The translations under genes and the position numbers were made by a program. From Candidatus Bathyarchaeota archaeon (GTDB taxonomy: Archaea; Thermoproteota; Bathyarchaeia; TCS64), in the NCBI GenBank assembly GCA_016783485.1, contig JADHWM010000003.1, positions 1 through 59,314 of the forward strand: a stretch of DNA of 59,314 bases, given 5' to 3'. Of the stretch, positions 47,385 through 56,602 are shown piece by piece; the first letter of the stretch is position 1; every line of letters begins with the position of its first letter. The notes beneath the pieces were generated by a model. The model ran no database searches, had not been told where the DNA came from, and was given only the letters and a program-made list of their open reading frames with translations.

Positions 47385-48338
47385 TCAACCGAGCTTCAGG
47401 AGCCTCGCGGCGTTCCCGTAGAATATCTTCTCGATGCTCTCCTCGTCGAGGCCGATGGCGCGGCAGGCCTCGAGCTGCTTCACGAGGTAGATCTCGCTGA
47501 ATCCTCGGGGGAAGTAGCTGGAGTCGGTGGCGAAGATGAGCCTCTCGGGGCCCACTGTCTCGGTGGCCTTCTTGAAGAGCTTCTCGAGGTCGAGCTCGTA
47601 GGGTAGCCAGCGCATCCACTGGTTGGATCCCGAGGTGTCGATGAGGACGTTGGGGCAGCTCCAGCAGAGCTGGAGGAGCTCCCGGATGTATCCGGAGCCG
47701 AAGTGGGGGACCACGAAGTTCAGGCGGGGGAACATCTTGGCGGGCTCCCAGAGGCTGAGGGGGTTCATGTTCCTCAGGTCGTATGATGGGCCGCCCCCGC
47801 CCCCCAGGACCCCGAAGTGGATCACCACGGGGACGCCGAGCTTCTCGCAGGCCTCCCAGACGGGGTATCCGGCCTCGTCGTCGATGGGTCGGGTCTGGCT
47901 CGATGCGATGACCTTGTATCCTTTGAGGCCGAGCTCTTTGACCGCCCGCTCAACCTCCTCCCCGGCCCCCTCCTCGAAGAGGGCGTGGTGGGCGAACCCT
48001 GTGAACCTGTCGAGGTGCGTCTCGACGACCTTGGCGAGGTTGTCGTTTCCCCCTCCCGTGACGAAGTTGATCACATTGACGCCCTTGGAGTCGATGTCGG
48101 CGACCCACCGTTCGGCCTGCTCCTCGTCGGAGCGGTCCCGGGCCTCGGGGGGCTCGAACTCCCATCGTTTCCGCCACTCGTCCCTGTACTTCCTGGACTG
48201 CTCGATGAAGATTCCCATCCTCTCCTCGCCGTATTTGCCGACGAGCCTCTGCCTCCAGCCGCTTCTGCCGTACCAGTTGGCCGTGGGGAAGTGGGCGTGG
48301 AAATCGATGACCTTGATGCCGTGCTTCGTTTCGCTCAC
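47385..48338 (-). CDS. Amidohydrolase (amidohydro_2) family protein
   Basis: IKVIDFHAHFPTANW, VPVVIHFGVLGG, NFVVPHFGSGYI, LIFATDSSYFPRG. Confidence 0.88.
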   Translation of the reverse strand: MSETKHGIKVIDFHAHFPTANWYGRSGWRQRLVGKYGEERMGIFIEQSRKYRDEWRKRWEFEPPEARDRSDEEQAERWVADIDSKGVNVINFVTGGGNDNLAKVVETHLDRFTGFAHHALFEEGAGEEVERAVKELGLKGYKVIASSQTRPIDDEAGYPVWEACEKLGVPVVIHFGVLGGGGGPSYDLRNMNPLSLWEPAKMFPRLNFVVPHFGSGYIRELLQLCWSCPNVLIDTSGSNQWMRWLPYELDLEKLFKKATETVGPERLIFATDSSYFPRGFSEIYLVKQLEACRAIGLDEESIEKIFYGNAARLLKLG

Positions 48339-48404
48339 CCGTAATGGAATACCTCACATTTAGCGAGGCCTTTAACCTTATCTCCCATGCACGGGATTTG
48401 TGGA

Positions 48405-49076
48405 TTATAACAGGGACCTGGTCGCCTTCTCCGGGAAGAAGGGGCTGTTCTTTGCGAGGGGCTCCACGAGGAACGCCTCGGCGTACCCGCAGCCCCCCTG
48501 GGTCCCCCTGAGCTCCGCCTTCTTCTCCATGAAATCCTGGTAGTACCCCCACTGGAACTTCGCGAGCTGTGACGCATACGCCCCGATGGCGGCCTCCTTC
48601 CTAGGCCAAACATCGGAGACGTCGACGAAGACGTGGGGGCTGGGGATGAGGGTGTTCACCTCCATGAGCAGGAGCCTCTCCACGACCCAGGCATCTTCGT
48701 AGATCGTCGCGTGGCCCGCCCACTCCACCGCCTCCTTGACGAGCTCGTGGGCGGCCCTGTGCTCCCGGTGGTAGTCGAAGGGGAGGTGGGTGATGACGAC
48801 GCTGGGCCGCCTGTCCACGATGACGTCCGAGACCCTCCGGATGAGCTCCGATGTGGGGTCGATGCTCCCCTCGGGGAAGATGATGGGCTCCTCGATCCCC
48901 AGGGCCTCAGCTGCCCGCCTCAGCTCGGGGCCCCGCTCCGCGTCCGAGCATGTGAGGCTCAGGGCTCCCACCCTGTGCCCCGCCTCCGCATGGAGGGCGA
49001 GGGTACCCCCGCACCCGAAGGTCTCGTCGTCGGGGTGAGCGAAGATCGCCAGGATTCCTCCGGACATCTCAGTCAA
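48405..49076 (-). CDS. bshB: PIG-L/LmbE deacetylase, BshB-like
   Basis: ILAIFAHPDDETFGCGGTLALHAEAGH; VVITHLPFDYHREHRAAHELVKEA. Confidence 0.75.
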   Translation of the reverse strand: MTEMSGGILAIFAHPDDETFGCGGTLALHAEAGHRVGALSLTCSDAERGPELRRAAEALGIEEPIIFPEGSIDPTSELIRRVSDVIVDRRPSVVITHLPFDYHREHRAAHELVKEAVEWAGHATIYEDAWVVERLLLMEVNTLIPSPHVFVDVSDVWPRKEAAIGAYASQLAKFQWGYYQDFMEKKAELRGTQGGCGYAEAFLVEPLAKNSPFFPEKATRSLL

Positions 49077-49130
49077 CGGTATTCCCGTCTGCCCGGAGCT
49101 TAAAAGGGGTTTCCGAGGGAGTGTAGGTGG

Positions 49131-49679
49131 CTACTCGAGGAACGTGGCGACCTCGTGGACTCCCTTCTTGGGGGGAACGCGGCCCTCGATGTCTGTGTAT
49201 CCAACAGCGACCGCCGCGACCATCTTCCAGGGAACCCCCGCGTACTTCGTGAGGGCTTCCGGGGCATAGAACACGTCCGCGATCCAGAGACTCCCAAGCC
49301 CCAGATCGAAGGCCCGAAGGAGCATGTTCTGGATCGCGGCGGCGACGCTGTGGACCTCGGAGTCCCAGCCCTCCTCCCCGGCGTTCCAGACCATGATCAC
49401 CACGGGGGCCTGCTCCATGACGCCGCAGGACCAGGTGGCGGAGCCCGACTCCTCGAACCCGTGCTTCTCGATGAACACGTCGAGGGCCCCACGGAAGGCG
49501 TCGGTGAGCCCCTTCTTAGCGGCCCCGGTGTAAACAGTGAACCTCCACTGCTGCCCGTTCTTCGCCGAAGGAGCCCAGGTACCGGCTTCGATGATCTCCT
49601 CGATGAGCTCCCGGGGAACGGGGGTATCTTTGTACTCCCGGATGCTCCGCCTCCCCTTGATGGCCTCGATCAACTCCAT
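49131..49679 (-). CDS. Nitroreductase family protein
   Basis: MELIEAIKGRRSIREYKDTPVPRELIEEIIEAGTWAPSAKNGQQWRF. Confidence 0.93.
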   Translation of the reverse strand: MELIEAIKGRRSIREYKDTPVPRELIEEIIEAGTWAPSAKNGQQWRFTVYTGAAKKGLTDAFRGALDVFIEKHGFEESGSATWSCGVMEQAPVVIMVWNAGEEGWDSEVHSVAAAIQNMLLRAFDLGLGSLWIADVFYAPEALTKYAGVPWKMVAAVAVGYTDIEGRVPPKKGVHEVATFLE

Positions 49680-49751
49680 TGCAGTCGCAACGGTAGGGGA
49701 ACGGTGGGTGTAAAAATATTATGGGAAACGGACGCCCACTGACCGCAGCAG

Positions 49752-50762
49752 CTAGACCCAGCCCGTCTCGTCGCCGATCTTCAGGAGCGTGTAGAGTCTG
49801 TCCCCCGGGTAGACCACTCTCCTCGGGAACATCGAGTGGACCACACCTGTGACGGGGGCGGTTATCTCGGCCAGGACTGATCCGTCGAGGTCCGTGATCC
49901 TGCCGATAACCTCTCCCACCTCGGGGATGTCTCCCTGGTCGGCTACGGCGGTGAAGACCCCGGCGACTGGCGCAGTGACCCCCCGCCACTCCATGTCCAG
50001 GAACCTCTGCCACTCGGGCTTCTTGAGCTCGCCTTCGAGCATTCCGAAGTGCTTGAGGAGGTTCACGGTCCCGTCGACGTGGGCCATCACGAACTCTTCT
50101 AGAGGCTGGGTGCGGTATCCGAGGCCCGCCTCGCTGATGATAGAGGCTGTCCCCGCGGCCACCGCCTCGTAGATGAGTGTGCCGGGGCTGGTGTGGCCGA
50201 TCTCCGGGGTGCCCGGGAGGACATACCTTAGCCCGAAGGCCTCCGCCATGGCCTCGCTGGTCTCGTCGATGGGCTTCCCTATTTTGAGGTAGATGGTGTG
50301 GTCGAGGTGGCTCTCGGGGAGGTCGCCTCCCCGGAAGTCGACGTGGTAGTCCGCCTCTTTGACGAGCTGGAATAGGGTGTGGGCGACAGCGCGTGTAGGA
50401 GTACCGTTCGGGTCCCCGGGGAATACTGCGTTTATGTTGAGGCCATCGAAGGGTGTGACGCTGCTCCGGAGGTTGAGCCAGCGGGTTCGGAACCTGAAGA
50501 CGGGCATGTTCACCACGGGGACCGTGATGAATCGGCCCTTGAGCCCCTCCGGCTCGATGAGCCGGTAGAGCCTGGACGCCGCCTCGACTCCGCAGTATTC
50601 GGTCGGGTAGAGGCCCCCTGTCACGATAAGGGTGGGCCCGGGCTCTCCGCCGTTTACGACGCCGACGGGCATCTCAACCTTCGCTGCTAGGTTGTCCAGC
50701 ACATTGACGTATCCGAAGTCCTTACTCCCGGGTTCCACTTCGAGGGGCTTGAAGTCTCCCAT
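49752..50762 (-). CDS. AspA/AstE-like protein lacking both zinc-ligand histidines (probable pseudoenzyme)
   Basis: GPTLIVTGGLYPTEYCGVEAASRL (HGxE His absent) and YHVDFRGGDLPESH (LHGG replaced by FRGG); aligns with the adjacent ORF. Confidence 0.8.
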   Translation of the reverse strand: MGDFKPLEVEPGSKDFGYVNVLDNLAAKVEMPVGVVNGGEPGPTLIVTGGLYPTEYCGVEAASRLYRLIEPEGLKGRFITVPVVNMPVFRFRTRWLNLRSSVTPFDGLNINAVFPGDPNGTPTRAVAHTLFQLVKEADYHVDFRGGDLPESHLDHTIYLKIGKPIDETSEAMAEAFGLRYVLPGTPEIGHTSPGTLIYEAVAAGTASIISEAGLGYRTQPLEEFVMAHVDGTVNLLKHFGMLEGELKKPEWQRFLDMEWRGVTAPVAGVFTAVADQGDIPEVGEVIGRITDLDGSVLAEITAPVTGVVHSMFPRRVVYPGDRLYTLLKIGDETGWV

Positions 50763-50763
50763 C

Positions 50764-51762
50764 CTAGCTGATCTCCCGGATGTCCTTCCCTATCTCATAG
50801 GTGACATCCCCCTCCCAGATAGCGGGGCTCGTCACCATGTGGATGACCCCGTCGGTGGGGACCGCGATCTCCTCCAGGGTCTCCCCCCAGAGGTCCTTGA
50901 TGACCCCGAGCACGTCGCCCTCCTCCACCATGTCCCCGGCCCGCACGTTGCTGATGAAGAATCCCCCGCGCTCGGCGTATAGGTGGTAGGGGCTGTAGAG
51001 CTTGGCCCTCGGCGGGACCTCGGGCTCCCCGGGGAGCATCTCCAGCTTCTTCATCACGTTGTAGATGCCCTTGATGACCCCCTCGACGATGTCGCTCTGG
51101 CAACGCCCCATCCCCCCGGCCTCGGTGCCCACCGTCATGGGGAACTCGAGGCTGGTGCCGCTCTTCCTGGGGGGGCTCTCCCTGATCCACTCGTAACCGA
51201 AGGCCCTGCAGAGGGCGAGGTTCTCGGCGTCGTATGCTGCGTCGCCTTTCTGGCGGTACATGGTGCCTGTGAGGAGGTCTTCCTCGAGGTCTCCTCCGTG
51301 GAGATTGAGCCTGTAGTCTCCCTGGCTGAGGACCTCGCGGTGGAATGTGGTGGCGACCTGGTAGGTGATCTTGGGAACGCCGCTGCCTCCCCGGGGTATC
51401 TCCTCGACGTAGTGGCCTGTGAGGTCCCTGTAGTCGACGGGGTTGCCGTGCATCCAGCGGGCCTCGAAGGCGAGGGTGTTCACCATGGGGACGATGATGA
51501 CCTTACCGTTCACATCTGCTGGGTCGAGATCTCTCATCACCGTGAGTGTGGCCGCGGGGCCGTTGTACTCGGAGCCATGCTCCCCTCCGTTGATGACGAG
51601 GGTGGGGCCGTCCCCGGATCCGTTCACCAGGGTCAGCGGGATCCTGTGGGGGCCTGCGGGTTTCTCCGAGATATTCAGGTATCCCTGCTTCTTGGTGCCC
51701 TTCGGGGCTACAAGGTCTTGGACTTTTAGAATGTCGGACAAAGTTATCGAACCTGATATCAT
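50764..51762 (-). CDS. Succinylglutamate desuccinylase/aspartoacylase-family metallohydrolase
   Basis: GPTLVINGGEHGSEYNGPAATLTVM and YRLNLHGGDLEEDL; intact ligands. Confidence 0.85.
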   Translation of the reverse strand: MISGSITLSDILKVQDLVAPKGTKKQGYLNISEKPAGPHRIPLTLVNGSGDGPTLVINGGEHGSEYNGPAATLTVMRDLDPADVNGKVIIVPMVNTLAFEARWMHGNPVDYRDLTGHYVEEIPRGGSGVPKITYQVATTFHREVLSQGDYRLNLHGGDLEEDLLTGTMYRQKGDAAYDAENLALCRAFGYEWIRESPPRKSGTSLEFPMTVGTEAGGMGRCQSDIVEGVIKGIYNVMKKLEMLPGEPEVPPRAKLYSPYHLYAERGGFFISNVRAGDMVEEGDVLGVIKDLWGETLEEIAVPTDGVIHMVTSPAIWEGDVTYEIGKDIREIS

Positions 51763-51826
51763 TGCCCCGTTTGCTGCATAAGTCTTTCATCCTGCCCCGG
51801 GAAGCAACGGTTATTACCCTTGTGGG

Positions 51827-52750
51827 ATGTCAGCCCTCTGTGGGACCTGCATGAGGAGGCTCGAGGGAAAGGTTGTACTGGTCACCGGCTCCGGGAGGGG
51901 TTTCGGTCGCTCCATGGCCCTGGCATTTGGCCTAGAGGGGGCGAAGGTCGTCTGCGTGGCGAGGACCGTCTCAGATCTAGAAGGGACCCGGGACCTGCTG
52001 CTTTCATCCGGGGGCGATGCGGAGGTCTTGCGGGTGGACCTCGTCGTCCCGGAGGAGATCGATTCCCTGAGAGAGGCGGTGGAGGAGGGCTTCGGGGGCC
52101 TCGACGTCCTCGTGAACAACGCCGCTACGAGCCCCTGGAAGACCCTGGACGAGACGACCGTGGAGGACTGGGACAGGACCCTCGGGGTGAACCTCCGGGC
52201 GCCCTTCCTCCTCGCGAAGGCGTTCAAGGGCTCCATGGCGGCCCGGGGCGGGGGAAGCATCATCAACGTCACCTCCCGGTCGGCGGAGATGGGCTTCGTC
52301 GCCGAGGTCGGCTACTGTCCCTCCAAGTACGGGCTGGAGGGGCTCACCCAGTGCCTCGCGCTGGAGCTGAGGCCCCTCGACATCGCCGTGAACAGCCTCA
52401 ACGTCTCGACACCCGAGGGTAGGAGGCTCAAGCCGACGGAGCTTACCCTCCGTGAGGCCGCTGAGATCCCCGAGGCGGAGAGGTCCGGGTTCGCCAGCGA
52501 GGCGGAGATGGTTGAGGCTTTCACGGATGCCTGGACCTTCCTAGCATTGCAGAGGGGGAGCGGTGTCACAGGGCAGAGGCTCAGCACGAAGGGCCTAGCG
52601 GAGGAGTTGGATAGGGATGGGTGGGATGGCGTCGAGGAGAGGCTGAGGGGCAGGCTGACCAAGGCCGTCTATCAGCCCTACGGTTTCCCCCGGAAGGTCC
52701 GCTATCAGACCCCCGGCGGGGGCTGGGACGAGCTGGTTTTTGAGCCCTAG
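51827..52750 (+). CDS. Short-chain dehydrogenase/reductase
   Basis: LEGKVVLVTGSGRGFGRSMALAFGLEGAKVV, LVNNAATSPW, VGYCPSKYGLEGLT (YxxxK). Confidence 0.93.
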   Translation: MSALCGTCMRRLEGKVVLVTGSGRGFGRSMALAFGLEGAKVVCVARTVSDLEGTRDLLLSSGGDAEVLRVDLVVPEEIDSLREAVEEGFGGLDVLVNNAATSPWKTLDETTVEDWDRTLGVNLRAPFLLAKAFKGSMAARGGGSIINVTSRSAEMGFVAEVGYCPSKYGLEGLTQCLALELRPLDIAVNSLNVSTPEGRRLKPTELTLREAAEIPEAERSGFASEAEMVEAFTDAWTFLALQRGSGVTGQRLSTKGLAEELDRDGWDGVEERLRGRLTKAVYQPYGFPRKVRYQTPGGGWDELVFEP

Positions 52751-53778
52751 CCCTCGAGCTCGCTCTCAATCCCCGAGACGGTATCCTCGAAACCGGGGTC
52801 GTCCGCGAGGTTCGATGTCCTGAGGGCGATCCCTTCGAGCCCCGAGGGACTCAAATCCCGGCTTTTCGCGACTTTAAACTGCTCATGCTCCCAGACGGTT
52901 CTCTCCATGATCCTTTCCACTCCATGGAGGCGCATGAGGGCGACTGAGACGGCGTCGGAGGCGACCCTGCTCCCGCTCGCGATGATGATCCCGGGCGCCG
53001 CGGCCTTCCTAGGTGTGAGTTTCTTGTCGACGAGGATCTTGGTGGCGTCTGCGACTACGAGATCGGCGGAGTAGGCGAGATTGAGGTCCACCATCTTCTC
53101 ATGGAAGGCGTGCCCATTGTGGAGCCACTCCCGACCCATCGAGTCGAGCATTCCCACGGCGAGCTTGAGGCTGATGGTGAAGGTGGCGTTGCTATGAGGC
53201 CTCATTATAGGGGTGAGGATCACCCTCTCGGCATCGTAGACCCGTCGGGGAATCTTGATGCCCTCGGGCCACGATGCTGCCTCGGGGGGCTTCACGGTGA
53301 CCCACTCGTCCTCCTCGAAGAAGCAGACCCCTAAGCCCAAATCCTCGACGACCTCCAGCATCCCCAGGTTCTCCAAGGTGTGGCGGGTGGGGAGTCCTCT
53401 CGCCCTCCCGGAGGTCTCCCCGAGGACGATCTTTCCTGCCGGCACTCCCGCCCCTAGGAGGCCGTTGGCGATGGCTCTGAATGTTTCCGGGTGGGTGTCC
53501 CGGGGATAGGGGTCGTCGGTGTTGCAGTTGGGCTTGATGAGGAACTTCCCTCGGGCGCCCTCGACGATGGGCCCCAGCCCCCCGAGTAGGGAGGTCGCCT
53601 CGCTTATCCCGCAGGACCTGTCGTCCGACCTGACGATCGCCACTAAGGCCTTCCCATTCTCGGTGTACGCGTTGGCTCTCAAAGGCTTGTAAGGCATAGT
53701 TGGGCCCCATGGCGGGTCTTTGAGGAGCCGGTTGTAGAGGGCCATCGAGCCCTCGTTGTTAACCTCCATATTGGACAA
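52747..53778 (-). CDS. DUF362-domain protein
   Basis: GKALVAIVRSDD, KFLIKPNCNTDDPYPRDTHPETFRAIANGLLGAG, VILTPIMRPHSNATFTISLKLAVGMLDSMGR. Confidence 0.85.
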   Translation of the reverse strand: MSNMEVNNEGSMALYNRLLKDPPWGPTMPYKPLRANAYTENGKALVAIVRSDDRSCGISEATSLLGGLGPIVEGARGKFLIKPNCNTDDPYPRDTHPETFRAIANGLLGAGVPAGKIVLGETSGRARGLPTRHTLENLGMLEVVEDLGLGVCFFEEDEWVTVKPPEAASWPEGIKIPRRVYDAERVILTPIMRPHSNATFTISLKLAVGMLDSMGREWLHNGHAFHEKMVDLNLAYSADLVVADATKILVDKKLTPRKAAAPGIIIASGSRVASDAVSVALMRLHGVERIMERTVWEHEQFKVAKSRDLSPSGLEGIALRTSNLADDPGFEDTVSGIESELEG

Positions 53779-53865
53779 TTCTTCGGGTTGAGCCCGGATA
53801 TAGTTTTCTGGTTAGTGTATTTGGAGTGTAGAAAAAATCCGAGGATGAAATAGGAGGAAATAGTG

Positions 53866-55836
53866 CTATTTCAGGTATCTGTCGAACCATCGGACGATGT
53901 GCTGCAGCCGCTCCCTCCTGTGCTTGGGCTTCCCGTCCCTGGAGAGGCCGTGGGGCTCGTCGGGGAACCTGACGAACTCGGTGGTTCTCCCCAGCTTCTT
54001 GAGGGCGATATAGAGCTGCTCCCCCTGCTCCATGGGGCAGCGGTGGTCCTCCTCGCTGTGGATGATGAGCATCGGCGTCACCATGTTCTTGACATAGGTT
54101 ATCGGCGACTTTTCCATGCAGAGCTTCGGGTCGTCCCAGGGATCCTTCCCGTTCACCAGCTCGTGGGTGGGCAGGGTCATCCATCCGATGTCGCTGGTCC
54201 CGTGGAAGCTGTACCAGTTGCTGATGCTCCTCATGGTGATCGCCGCCTTGTACCTGTCGGTGTGGCCCACGATCCAGTTGGTCATGAAGCCCCCGTAGCT
54301 GCCCCCGAGGACCCCGAACCTCTCCGGGTCGACGAAGCCGTAGTTCTCGATGACGTGGTCCGTGGCTTCCATGATATCCATGTAGTCCCTCTCCCCCCAG
54401 GCCCCAGAGATGAGCCCGGCGAACTGCTCACCGTAGCCGATGCTGGCCCGGGGATTGGTGTAGACGACGACGTACCCGTGGTCGGCGAGGACCTGGAACT
54501 CGTGACAAGCGGAGTCCAGTTTGAAGCCGTAGGCCCCCCGGGGGCCCCCGTGGATCTGGATGCACGCAGGGTACTTCTCCCCCTCGCGGAATCCCCGGGG
54601 CTTCACGATCCAGCCCTGGACCTCGACGCCATCGCTCGCGATGAACCAGAACTCCTCTGGGGGGCTGATCCTGAGCTTCCTCAGGAGGCCCTTGTTCATC
54701 TCGGTGAGTTTCCTCTGCTCCGCGTCCAGGATGAAGAGCTCGGCGGGGGTCACCGCGTCCGACGCGTTGAAGGCGATCTTCGTTCCCGAATCGTCCAGGC
54801 TGAAGGAACCGATATCGATCTCCCCCTCCGTGACCGGAGCCACTCCTCCGTCCAGGCCGATCCTGTGAAGGTGGGTGGTCCCGTGGTGGGGGAACAGGGC
54901 GTAGATATGACCAGAGTCCGGGGACCACTTCAGGTTTGGTGACCCGCCCGCGGTCCTGTCGAAGTCGCCGGTGAGGCATCTCGCGCCCCCCTCCTTCAGG
55001 TCGAGGACGTAGACCTCTATGTTCTTGTGCCAGACGAGGCCCGGGTCCTTGAGCTCTCTCCCCGAGAAGGCGATGTACCGCCCGTCGGGGGACCACTCCA
55101 GGGTTCCGATTGGCCCCTTCCCCTCCAAGAGGAGCTCCGGCTCCCCGCCCTTCGCGGGAACCGCATAGATGTTCCTGTGGAACGATTTGTCCGCGTCCTC
55201 CCCCATGATGGCGACGAAGGCGATCCTCTCAGAGTCGGGGGACCAGACAGCCGCTTCGACGTCGAAGAGGCCGTCTGTGACTTGCTTGGCCTTCCCTCCC
55301 TTGGCTGGGGCCACGAAGAGGTGGGGATACCTCCCGACGCTGAAACCCTTCCCGTCGTGCTTGTACTTCATCCTGCGGATGATCTTGACATCGCTGCCCT
55401 CGGCCTTCTCCCCCTTGAAGACGTTGGCGAGGAAGAGGATGCTCCTGCCGTCGGGGGACCAAGCGGGGTTCCGAACCGCCTCATCAACCCGGGTAACCTG
55501 CCGAGCCTCGCCACCGTCAGCGGGGATGACGAAGAGCTGGGCCTTCTTTTTCTCGTCCTCGGGGTCGCCCGGGCTGGGGCGGCTCGACGTGAAAAGGACC
55601 CTGTCCTCCTTCGGAGACCATCGGGGATTGGACGAACTCTTCTCGCCGGAGGTGAACTGAACGGGCTTCTTCGCCTCGAGGTCGAGGAGCCAGATCTGGG
55701 TGTCGTACCTGTCTTCCTCCATGTTGACTTCGGAGTATGTGAACAGGACCCTTGAGCCGTCGGGGCTGATCTGGGGGTCCCCCACAGGGGCCATGGGGAA
55801 CAGGGGCATGACTTCGATCTCTTCGAGTTTCTGCAT
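53866..55836 (-). CDS. S9 family prolyl oligopeptidase / acylaminoacyl-peptidase
   Basis: Beta-propeller repeats (SPDGRxxxF) and FGVLGGSYGGFMTNWIVGHTDRYKA. Confidence 0.95.
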   Translation of the reverse strand: MQKLEEIEVMPLFPMAPVGDPQISPDGSRVLFTYSEVNMEEDRYDTQIWLLDLEAKKPVQFTSGEKSSSNPRWSPKEDRVLFTSSRPSPGDPEDEKKKAQLFVIPADGGEARQVTRVDEAVRNPAWSPDGRSILFLANVFKGEKAEGSDVKIIRRMKYKHDGKGFSVGRYPHLFVAPAKGGKAKQVTDGLFDVEAAVWSPDSERIAFVAIMGEDADKSFHRNIYAVPAKGGEPELLLEGKGPIGTLEWSPDGRYIAFSGRELKDPGLVWHKNIEVYVLDLKEGGARCLTGDFDRTAGGSPNLKWSPDSGHIYALFPHHGTTHLHRIGLDGGVAPVTEGEIDIGSFSLDDSGTKIAFNASDAVTPAELFILDAEQRKLTEMNKGLLRKLRISPPEEFWFIASDGVEVQGWIVKPRGFREGEKYPACIQIHGGPRGAYGFKLDSACHEFQVLADHGYVVVYTNPRASIGYGEQFAGLISGAWGERDYMDIMEATDHVIENYGFVDPERFGVLGGSYGGFMTNWIVGHTDRYKAAITMRSISNWYSFHGTSDIGWMTLPTHELVNGKDPWDDPKLCMEKSPITYVKNMVTPMLIIHSEEDHRCPMEQGEQLYIALKKLGRTTEFVRFPDEPHGLSRDGKPKHRRERLQHIVRWFDRYLK

Positions 55837-56166
55837 CTCAATCGTTTGGTTGTTCGGTGTGATGGACTTAAAATCTTAGCCCCTGAAACTGGAGACATCG
55901 GGGGGTTCTTCGTGATACTCGCGCGTGCTGGACTCAGGTAGGGATAGAGAGGCTGTGTGGAAAGAAGGCTTCACCCCTGACTCAAGGTCATCCCTGTCTT
56001 GTCTTCGGAGTGGCCCCTTTCACACACAAATGCGCAGAGATCGCTTTCCCCACGGTATATGAATAGTTTATTACGGAATCCGATATAGTGCGGATCTTTA
56101 TTCATCCACCATGATGAAAACTGCAATTTTTTTGCATGAAAAAAAGGGGTGAGAGGGCTATTCAGA

Positions 56167-56418
56167 TCAGAGCATGGAGAACAGGCTGACTGTCCTCGTC
56201 TTCTCGATGGGGCACTTCTGCCAGGCATCGGAGCCGATGTAGTTCTCGAAGTCGCGGTAGGATCCCTTCAGCATGAAGCAGTTTCCCTCTGGGGTTCCGA
56301 AGGGTCCCCAGGGCCCCTTCATCTTCAAGTTGTGTGCCTTGAGTGCTTCCACGAACTCGTCCCACGCCTTCTTTGCATCCTTCAGGCTCATGGTCTGTTT
56401 AGATTCTCCGTAGATCAT
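56167..56418 (-). CDS. Small protein, distant relative of the 4.7-6.9 kb small proteins
   Basis: MIYGESKQTMSLKDAKKAWDEFVEALKAHNLKMKGPWGPFGTPEGNCFMLKGSYRDFENYIGSDAWQKCPIEKTRTVSLFSML; shares the ...K.WG..G.PE...I.KGS...Y pattern with the 6610 ORF. Confidence 0.65.
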   Translation of the reverse strand: MIYGESKQTMSLKDAKKAWDEFVEALKAHNLKMKGPWGPFGTPEGNCFMLKGSYRDFENYIGSDAWQKCPIEKTRTVSLFSML

Positions 56419-56429
56419 GTAGTGCGTGA

Positions 56430-56500
56430 ATGGCGTTTTTCTCTCTCCTCTGGCGTTTAACCGCCATTATATGATCCTTTTCTATACAAATTGACTTTAA
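56430..56500 (-). promoter_or_regulatory. Degenerate fifth copy of the upstream element
   Basis: Reverse complement AAAGTCAATTTGTATAGAAAAGGATCATATAATGGCG-GTTAAA-CGCCAGAGGAGAG; shared GTCAA..TATAG..AAGGATCA then hairpin (56451-56466). Confidence 0.5.
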
Positions 56501-56602
56501 ATGAAAGTTGACTCTCCCCTGCTAACATTATAGGGTAGATGTTTTTCACATGTTATAGCATCGTCTTAGCCTATCCGTGCGCGTTGAGTAACGAGCATGT
56601 GG

